Shown: one piece after another, positions 58,443 to 64,000 of the stretch
Layout of the letters: every line of letters begins with the position of its first letter
How positions within the stretch are numbered: position 1 is the stretch's first letter
DNA from: Mayfieldus sp963740555
Lineage (GTDB): Bacteria > Actinomycetota > Thermoleophilia > Solirubrobacterales > 70-9
DNA: 64,000 nt
Direction: 5' to 3'
Assembly: GCA_963740555.1 (NCBI GenBank)
Contig: CAVUES010000015.1
Span: 1 to 64,000 of the forward strand
The notes under the pieces: generated by a model
Databases searched by the model: none
The model's input: only the letters and a program-made list of their open reading frames with translations
What the model was told of the DNA's origin: nothing
Program-made: the position numbers and the translations under genes

Positions 58443-59039
58443 GTCGCTGCGGTCGGCATCCTCGGATCGGCGTTCAACCCGCCGCACCTTGGGCACTTGG
58501 CGCTCGCGCAGGAGGCGATCTGGCAGCTCGACCTCGAGCGGGTGCTGTTCGTCCCCACCGGGCAGGCGCCCCACAAGCGGATCCTCGACGACCCCGGCCC
58601 CGAGCTGCGGCTGGCGATGACCCGCCTAGCGGCGACCGACGACGAGCGCTTCGTCGTCTCGACGCTGGAGATCGAGCGTGAGGGGCCGTCCTACACGTAT
58701 GAGACTTTGGAGCAGCTTGCCGAGCAATCCGACGACAGCCTGGTGTTCGTGATGGGGGCGGACGCGGCGGTTGGGTTGGAGAGCTGGCGCAACCCCGAGC
58801 GGGTCGTGGAGCTGGCGAAGCTGGCGATCGCCCGCCGGGCCGGGATCTCGGAGGCCGACGTCGCTTCTGTTCTGCGCAGCCTCGGGGCCGATGGGCGCTG
58901 CGAGATGCTCGAGATGCCGGAGTTCGGGATCTCGTCCTCGGCGGCGCGCGAGCGCGCCAAGGCGGGCCGGCCGCTGCGCTACGTCGTGCCTCAGCAGGTT
59001 GCCCGGTTCATCGTCGAGAAGGGGATCTACTCACGTTGA
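58443..59039 (+). CDS. nadD: Nicotinate-nucleotide adenylyltransferase, start codon unclear
   Basis: About 198 residues with the nucleotidyltransferase signature GILGSAFNPPHLGHLALAQEA, then FVPTGQAPHK, SYTYETLEQL, FVMGADAAVGLESWRN and the ISSSAARERAK (SSTxxR-type) motif. It makes deamido-NAD from nicotinate mononucleotide and ATP. No ATG, GTG or TTG lies in frame between the proA coding sequence and the conserved VGILG. Possible starts are the CTG at 58404, which overlaps the proA stop (CTGA), or the GTC at 58443. Overlaps rsfS by 1 bp. Confidence 0.9.
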   Translation, partial: VAAVGILGSAFNPPHLGHLALAQEAIWQLDLERVLFVPTGQAPHKRILDDPGPELRLAMTRLAATDDERFVVSTLEIEREGPSYTYETLEQLAEQSDDSLVFVMGADAAVGLESWRNPERVVELAKLAIARRAGISEADVASVLRSLGADGRCEMLEMPEFGISSSAARERAKAGRPLRYVVPQQVARFIVEKGIYSR

Positions 59040-59422
59040 TGGATTCCGAGGCGCTGGCGCGCAAGCTGGCCGAGCTGGCCGACTCCAAGGGGGCGACGGA
59101 GATCATCGCCCTCGACATGCGCGAGCTCGTCTCCTACACCGACTTTCTGGTCATCTGCACGGGGCGCAACGAGCGTCAGGCCGGCGCCATCGTCGACGAG
59201 GTCGGCCTGCGCCTGAAGCGCGACCAGGAGCTGCTGCCGCGCCAGGTCGAGGGTGGGCCCGCGGCCGGATGGGCGGTGGTCGACTATCTGGACTGCGTCC
59301 TGCACGTCTTCACACCCGAGGCGCGCGATCGCTACCGGCTCGAGCAGCTGTGGGCGGACGCGCCGAGGCTCGAGCTTGGACTCGCTGGGGAGGCGCTTGA
59401 GAGCCGCGCAGCGCGTGCCTGA
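59039..59422 (+). CDS. rsfS: Ribosomal silencing factor RsfS (RsfA/Iojap)
   Basis: The 127-residue protein starts at ATG 59039 (TGATG overlap with nadD). Signatures: SKGATEIIALDMRELVSYTDFLVICTG, GWAVVDYLDCVLHVFTPEARDRYRLEQLW. It binds bL14 and blocks subunit joining under starvation. Standard nadD-rsfS pair. Confidence 0.93.
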   Translation: MDSEALARKLAELADSKGATEIIALDMRELVSYTDFLVICTGRNERQAGAIVDEVGLRLKRDQELLPRQVEGGPAAGWAVVDYLDCVLHVFTPEARDRYRLEQLWADAPRLELGLAGEALESRAARA

Positions 59423-59514
59423 GCCACGCCTGGACGGCGCGCAACCGAACAGGTGTTCGACCTCGCGTCGGATGTGACGAAATAGCGTCCGACCACGGCC
59501 CTAGCTTGCCGCCC

Positions 59515-60213
59515 ATGGGTAGCTTCCGGAGGGCCTTCCTCGGCTACCGGCGCGCAGAGGTTGATGCGGCCATCACCGCCCGTGATGCGCGCGCTGGTGA
59601 GATCGAGCGCGAGATCCTCGCGATGTCGGAGATGCTCCTTGGGCGCGAACGCGAGATCGACGGTCTGCGCGAAGCGCTTCGCGAGGCCAACGCGCGCCAC
59701 GACCGCAGCCTCGACGCCCTGCAGACCGTGGCGATGCGCGTGGAGGAGATCCACGCACAGGCTCGCGGGCAGGCGACGAGGATCCGCATGAAGGCGCTTG
59801 CCGACGCGGTCGAGATCAGTCGCAAGGTGGGGGAGATCGCGGAGCGGATCGCGATCGAAGAGCAGATTTCCAGCGGCGCCGATTCAAACGGCACCGATCC
59901 GGTCGCCGAGAATGGGAACGAAGCGCGGTCGGCGCCGGAGCTGTTCGAGGGATTGGTCGAAGTCGAGATCGGCCCGCTCGGCGACTTCTCGCAGCTGGTT
60001 GGCTTCGAGGATGCGGCCGCGAACATCGGCGCGACCTCCGAGATCTCGGTTCGCAAGTTCTCCGAGGGCCGCGCGACGCTGTCGATGCGCCTCAACGAGC
60101 CAGTCGAGCTGCTGCGCGAGCTCGAGCAGCGTTCGCCGATGGAGTTTCGGGTCCGCCGCACGGACGAGGACCGCGTCGTACTCGATCTCGACGACGAAGC
60201 CGAAGCGGCCTGA
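59515..60213 (+). CDS. DivIVA-like coiled-coil protein
   Basis: The 232-residue product starts FRRAFLGYRRAEVDAAI, the DivIVA N-terminal motif (F-x-GY-xx-EVD). A long coiled coil follows (about 20-115, with REREIDGLREALREANARH) and a C-terminal globular part (VEVEIGPLGDFSQLVGFED). DivIVA-type proteins mark curved membrane and polar growth sites. ATG 59515 places the motif at the very start. The C-terminal region is not the usual DivIVA one, so the exact role is uncertain. Confidence 0.6.
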   Translation: MGSFRRAFLGYRRAEVDAAITARDARAGEIEREILAMSEMLLGREREIDGLREALREANARHDRSLDALQTVAMRVEEIHAQARGQATRIRMKALADAVEISRKVGEIAERIAIEEQISSGADSNGTDPVAENGNEARSAPELFEGLVEVEIGPLGDFSQLVGFEDAAANIGATSEISVRKFSEGRATLSMRLNEPVELLRELEQRSPMEFRVRRTDEDRVVLDLDDEAEAA

Positions 60214-60258
60214 AGCAACCAAGCATCGGCGGCGACGAGCCTTAGAATTCTGCCTGCT

Positions 60259-60334
<76 letters not shown>

Positions 60335-60336
60335 AA

Positions 60337-60493
60337 ATCGACTCGCCCGCGGGCGGATACCTCACCGTTGGCGCCCATGAGTTCTGCAACCGCTTCGGCT
60401 GGTACATGGAACGCGCCTGGCCGGCGAGAAAGTCCTCGTCACCCGTCGCGGCAGCCCTACGTCCGCCTCGTCTCAGCTTCACAGCCCGCCTGA
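60337..60493 (+). pseudogene. Phd/YefM-type antitoxin remnant with two frameshifts
   Basis: Immediately after tRNA-Ala three frames carry successive parts of a Phd-type antitoxin: LTVGAHEFCNRFGWYMERA in frame 1 (60337-60426), GEKVLVTRRGSP in frame 2 and QPYVRLVSASQPA to a TGA (60491-60493) in frame 3. The whole word order is that of a Phd antitoxin N-terminus and core. The start is not visible and no toxin gene follows. It is a decayed toxin-antitoxin remnant, located at a tRNA, a common insertion site. Confidence 0.6.
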
Positions 60494-60556
60494 GGGACAA
60501 CCCCCAATCCTCACTCGGCGGCTCAACAAATCGTGCCGGCTGCCGATCAATCATCG

Positions 60557-61264
60557 ATGGCGGCCAACGATTACGTCCTCGCGCAAGGATTGCGCGACAC
60601 ACGCGGCACCTTCGAGACCTGGCAGCAGGCGCGCTGGTCCGTGCTGGGCGGCTGGGCGGCGCTCAGCCTCGCGATCGCCTTCACGCTGCTCGGCGCCACC
60701 TGGCTCGTCGCCAACAACGTCACGCCCGACATCTCGCCGATCACGCTTGCCGGCGTCACGCATCCCGTCGGCCTCACCGACTACCTGCACATCCTGCTGC
60801 GCAACGGGGCGGTGCTCGCATTCCACGCCACCGCTTGCGTCGCCGGGTTCATCGCCGGCGCCTCGATGCCGATCGCGGCTCAGACACGCACCGGCTTCTC
60901 GCGTTGGGTCCACCTGAAGGCGGGCGAGTTCGCGATCGCCTTCGTGATCGGCGTGACCTTCTTCTCACTCTCGATCCAGGCCCTCACGATCGGCTTTCAG
61001 GCTTCGACCCTCGCCTACCACCTGCACCTCAGCAACGGCCAGCTGCTCCTCAGCGCCCTTCCCCAGGCGCTGATCGAGCTGACCGCCCTCTTCCTGCCGC
61101 TCGCGGCATGGCTCATCGCCAGCCGCAAGGGGGAGTGGAACCAGCTGCTCGCCGCAACCATGGTCACCGTCGCGATCGCCGTGCCGATGCTGCTGATCGC
61201 GGCGCTGATCGAGCTCTTCCTCTGGCCGCAAGTCCTGATCTCGCTCTCCCCCGTTCTGAGCTAG
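60557..61264 (+). CDS. SpoIIM-like (stage II sporulation M) membrane protein
   Basis: The 235-residue product (ATG 60557; GTG 60533 also possible) has five or six TM helices, with the first near WALSLAIAFTLL-like ALSLAIAFTLLGATWLV. LLRNGAVLAFHATACVAGF and LPQALIELTALFLPLAAWLIA resemble the SpoIIM/DUF95 family pattern (NG... and PHG..EL). The family occurs far beyond spore formers, often with unknown function. It overlaps the convergent downstream gene by 4 bp. Confidence 0.6.
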   Translation: MAANDYVLAQGLRDTRGTFETWQQARWSVLGGWAALSLAIAFTLLGATWLVANNVTPDISPITLAGVTHPVGLTDYLHILLRNGAVLAFHATACVAGFIAGASMPIAAQTRTGFSRWVHLKAGEFAIAFVIGVTFFSLSIQALTIGFQASTLAYHLHLSNGQLLLSALPQALIELTALFLPLAAWLIASRKGEWNQLLAATMVTVAIAVPMLLIAALIELFLWPQVLISLSPVLS

Positions 61265-61974
61265 GGCGACGCTGAGGACATGCCGGCGGCGGCGGCCCGC
61301 GCCAGATCGAGCGCGGGTCGCTGCCGGGCGGCCATCCGCCTCCGGCAGCGCCAGATCGCGCCCGAGAACCCGAGGTTGGCGACCGTGGCGAAGCCCTCCT
61401 CGTCCTCGCGCAGCGCGAGCAGCAGGTGCGCCACCCGGTCGCCGGCCGGTAGGTCGTCGGACTCGCCGACCCGCACGCAGTAGGAGAAGATCCGCCGGCC
61501 TCCGGGGCGCACCAGCAGGGCGCCCCTCTCGCCCAGCAGCCAGGCTCCCAGGTGCCCACCCTGCATGGCGAGCCCGCTGCGATGCATGAGCTCGCGCTCC
61601 CGATGTCCGAGCAGATCGCCGAGCAGGCCTAGCGCGACTTCCTCGGCGGCTGGGTCGGTGCCGCCCGCGCCGTCCTCGCCGGCGGATCCCAACGGGACGA
61701 CCGAAGTCACCGCCCGCCCGGCCTGCAGCCTGCAGATCAGCCAGGCATGGGCGATCAGCACCAGCGCCACCGGGAACAGCCAGGCGTCCAGCGCCACGAC
61801 CAGGCCGGCGGGGGCCCCGAACGCGATCAGGACCCCGATCGTCCACAGCGTCCAGCGGCGCCCGTCGCGGCGCAGCTTGGCCTCGCTGGCGCGCTCCCGC
61901 CACGGCAGCCGGCGAGCCTCGACCAGGCCGAGGTCGGCCGCCGCAACGTTCGATGCGGCTACGTCGATGCTCAA
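61261..61974 (-). CDS. Two-TM membrane protein of unknown function
   Basis: From TTG 61974 the product is 237 residues with two adjacent TM helices (WTIGVLIAFGAPAGLVVALDAW, FPVALVLIAHAWLICRL). The remainder is cytosolic with GLLGDLLGHRERELMHRSG, WLLGERGALLVRPGGRRIF and EDEEGFATVANLGFSGA. The open frame upstream of this TTG overlaps the next gene and is not believed. No family. Confidence 0.5.
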   Translation of the reverse strand: MSIDVAASNVAAADLGLVEARRLPWRERASEAKLRRDGRRWTLWTIGVLIAFGAPAGLVVALDAWLFPVALVLIAHAWLICRLQAGRAVTSVVPLGSAGEDGAGGTDPAAEEVALGLLGDLLGHRERELMHRSGLAMQGGHLGAWLLGERGALLVRPGGRRIFSYCVRVGESDDLPAGDRVAHLLLALREDEEGFATVANLGFSGAIWRCRRRMAARQRPALDLARAAAAGMSSASP

Positions 61975-61981
61975 TGTTCCT

Positions 61982-62206
61982 CTAGCCGCCGGCAATCTGA
62001 CGGCGCATAACCACGAGCTCGGCGTCGAGCGGCAGCTCGCGCACGACTTCGGCATCGCCGTCGGGAAGGGTGACGCTGGCAATCATGCCGTTCTGGCGCT
62101 CCTGCTCGAAGGCCCCGATCGCCTCCCTCTGCGCGTCGGCATCCTCGGCCGTCCACTCGGCGAGGGTCGTATGACCGCTTTGGTCGAGCCTTATCAATCG
62201 CGACAT
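61982..62206 (-). CDS. Small protein, 74 residues, conserved-type N-terminus
   Basis: ATG 62206 has a clear ribosome site (AAGGAGG on the minus strand). The sequence SRLIRLDQSGHTTLAEWTAED and GMIASVTLPDGDAEVVRELPLDAELVVMRR is a ubiquitin-like-looking small beta protein as far as can be told. 7 bp from the downstream membrane-protein gene, so an operon is likely. Function unknown. Confidence 0.55.
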   Translation of the reverse strand: MSRLIRLDQSGHTTLAEWTAEDADAQREAIGAFEQERQNGMIASVTLPDGDAEVVRELPLDAELVVMRRQIAGG

Positions 62207-62311
62207 CCTGGCCTCCTTGATCGGTCTGGGGAGATGTTACGTGCGGCGGGCCCTCCCGCAGGTGAAGCCCGCTCGCCCCGCCGACCGCCACCGCCCCGCA
62301 ATAATCGCCCC

Positions 62312-64000
62312 GTGAGCAAGTACGACTCAAACGCGATCGAGCTGCGCTGGCAGCAGGTCTGGGAGACCGAGCACACCTGGGAGGTCCCCAACCCCGGCGA
62401 TCCCGACTTCGATGGATCGAAGCCGAAGTCGTACGTGCTCGAGATGCTGCCCTACCCGTCGGGCGAGCCACACATCGGGCACCTGAAGGTCTATTCGATC
62501 GGTGACGCGGTCGCCCACTACAAGCGCCGCAACGGCTATCGGGTCATCCACCCGATGGGGTACGACGCATTCGGGCTGCCGGCCGAGAACCACGCGATCC
62601 AGACCGGTGAGCATCCCCGCGACTCGACCGCCGCCGCGATCGCCTCCTTCCAGCGCCAGTTCCGCCGCTGGGGGATATCGATCGACTGGAGCCGCGAGCT
62701 CTCGACCGCCGATCCCGCCTATTACCGCTGGACCCAGTGGATCTTTCTGAAGCTGTTCGAGCGCGGCCTCGCCTACCGCCAGGAGGCCGCGGTCAAGTGG
62801 TGCCCCAAGGACGCGACGGTGCTCGCCAACGAGCAGGTCGTCGACGGTCGCTGCGAGCGCTGCGGGACCGAGGTCGAAGCGCGCCAGCTCGAGCAGTGGT
62901 TCTTCCGCATCACCGAATACGCGGATCGGCTGCTGAACGACCTCGACTCGATCGAGTGGCCCGAACACGTGAAGACGATGCAGCGCAACTGGATCGGGCG
63001 CTCGGAAGGCGCCGAGGTCGTCTTCCGCTGCGAGCAGCCGGGCATCGACTTCCCCGTCTTCACGACCCGGCCCGACACCCTCTTCGGCGCCACCTTCTTC
63101 GTCCTCGCGCCCGAGCACCCGGCGATCGAGCGGCTGGTCGCCGGCACCGACGCCGAGGGCGCGGTGCGCGACTACGTCAACAAGGCGCTGCGCGAATCGA
63201 CCGAGGAGCGAAGCGCCGAGGACCGCGAGAAGACCGGCGTGCCGCTGGGCCGCACGGTCACCAACCCCGTCAACGGCGAGCAGATCCCGATGTTCGTCTC
63301 CGACTACGTGCTGATGGAGTACGGAACCGGGGCCGTGATGGCGGTCCCCGCTCACGACCAGCGCGACTACGACTTCGCCAAGGCCTTCGACCTCCCGATT
63401 CGCCGCGTGGTCGAGCCCGGACTTGGCAGCGACCCGTCCGCCCCCGGAAGCGGAGCTGAGGAGGCGGACGGCCCTGGTGACGCCGCCTATGTCGAGCACA
63501 GCGAGGGCGAGGTCCTCGTCGAATCCGGTCAGTTCACCGGCGTGCGGGCGGATGAGGCGATCGAGAAGATCACCGGCTGGCTGGAGGAGCAGGGCCTCGG
63601 CGAGGCAGCGGTCAACTACCGGCTGCGCGACTGGTTGATCTCCCGGCAGCGCTACTGGGGCTGTCCGATCCCGATCGTCTACTGCGAGAAATGCGGCATC
63701 GTCGCGGTGCCCGAGGATCAGCTTCCGATCGAGCTGCCCGAGGTCGAGGACTACGCGCCCAAGGGGCGCAGCCCGCTCGCCGCCGCGGAGGATTGGGTCG
63801 CGACGGAGTGCCCGCAATGCGGCGGGCCGGCGCGGCGCGAGACGGACACCATGGACACCTTCGTCGACTCCTCCTGGTACTTCCTGCGCTACTGCGACGC
63901 GCGCGACACCGACGCGGCCTGGGATCGCGACGTGCTGGGGGCCTGGATGCCGGTCGACCAGTACATCGGCGGCGTCGAGCACGCGATCCTGCACCTGATG
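62312..64000 (+). CDS. leuS: Leucyl-tRNA synthetase, 5' part (runs off the window)
   Basis: GTG 62312 opens a frame that stays open to the window end (563 codons seen). Motifs: LPYPSGEPHIGHLKVY (HIGH), YDAFGLPAENHAI, editing-domain TTRPDTLFGATFFVLAPEHP and YGTGAVMAVPAHDQRD, the zinc-ribbon pairs CEKCG and CPQCGG, and DTMDTFVDSSWYFLRYC. The KMSKS region lies beyond base 64000. It charges tRNA-Leu; the bacterial-type layout is normal. Confidence 0.95.
   Translation, partial: MSKYDSNAIELRWQQVWETEHTWEVPNPGDPDFDGSKPKSYVLEMLPYPSGEPHIGHLKVYSIGDAVAHYKRRNGYRVIHPMGYDAFGLPAENHAIQTGEHPRDSTAAAIASFQRQFRRWGISIDWSRELSTADPAYYRWTQWIFLKLFERGLAYRQEAAVKWCPKDATVLANEQVVDGRCERCGTEVEARQLEQWFFRITEYADRLLNDLDSIEWPEHVKTMQRNWIGRSEGAEVVFRCEQPGIDFPVFTTRPDTLFGATFFVLAPEHPAIERLVAGTDAEGAVRDYVNKALRESTEERSAEDREKTGVPLGRTVTNPVNGEQIPMFVSDYVLMEYGTGAVMAVPAHDQRDYDFAKAFDLPIRRVVEPGLGSDPSAPGSGAEEADGPGDAAYVEHSEGEVLVESGQFTGVRADEAIEKITGWLEEQGLGEAAVNYRLRDWLISRQRYWGCPIPIVYCEKCGIVAVPEDQLPIELPEVEDYAPKGRSPLAAAEDWVATECPQCGGPARRETDTMDTFVDSSWYFLRYCDARDTDAAWDRDVLGAWMPVDQYIGGVEHAILHLM

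Overview
The window is a GC-rich chromosome segment from an actinomycete-type bacterium, most likely class Thermoleophilia (Solirubrobacterales-like). This placement rests on the GC-rich codon use, frequent GTG/TTG starts and the housekeeping order tig-msrA-clpP...clpX...valS-folC-ndk-maf-mreBCD-mrdA-rodA-rng-rplU-rpmA-obg-(NUDIX)-proB-proA-nadD-rsfS...leuS. It is inferred from gene content and order; no rRNA is present.

Layout. (1) 1-10184 looks like an accessory island. Two ungapped 146-bp direct repeats (1-146 and 10039-10184, about 84% identical by hand count) each end in the same 48 bp, which reads as the 3' half of a tRNA-His gene (GTG anticodon loop, T arm, C73). Between them lie three paralogous small lipoprotein-like genes, a CHASE2-transmembrane-TIR protein, two secreted or lipoproteins, a soluble RyR-domain protein, a two-TM RCK protein with its own C-terminal RyR domain, and a secreted Cys/His protein. 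TIR plus two RyR proteins beside a channel-like protein is the best candidate here for an undescribed signalling or defence system. (2) 10199-24188 holds mixed accessory and stress genes: cupredoxin, DHA2 exporter, RibD-type reductase, SnoaL-tailed sigma factor, VOC protein, S53 peptidase, GH15 hydrolase, ferritin-like protein, CorA and CtaG. (3) 24227-48469 is the core block for protein quality control (tig, clpP, clpX), valS, folate and nucleotide genes, rod-shape/cell-wall synthesis (mreBCD, mrdA, rodA), RNase E/G, L21, L27 and Obg. (4) 48451-55533 is a 7,073-bp integrative element inserted in the last codons of obg. It is flanked by a 10-bp direct repeat and carries a large serine recombinase, a split HK97-type capsid gene and small unknown genes. 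(5) 55569-64000 returns to core genes: NUDIX, proB, proA, nadD, rsfS, a DivIVA-like protein, tRNA-Ala, a SpoIIM-like protein and the 5' part of leuS.

Smaller points worth attention are clpX starting at CTG, nadD with no ATG/GTG/TTG at the expected place, two perfect palindromes inside the valS reading frame, four consecutive 3-nt-loop hairpins upstream of mreB, a frameshifted Phd-type antitoxin remnant behind tRNA-Ala, and a probably inactive EAL domain. All functional calls come from reading motifs and family resemblance; no search was run.
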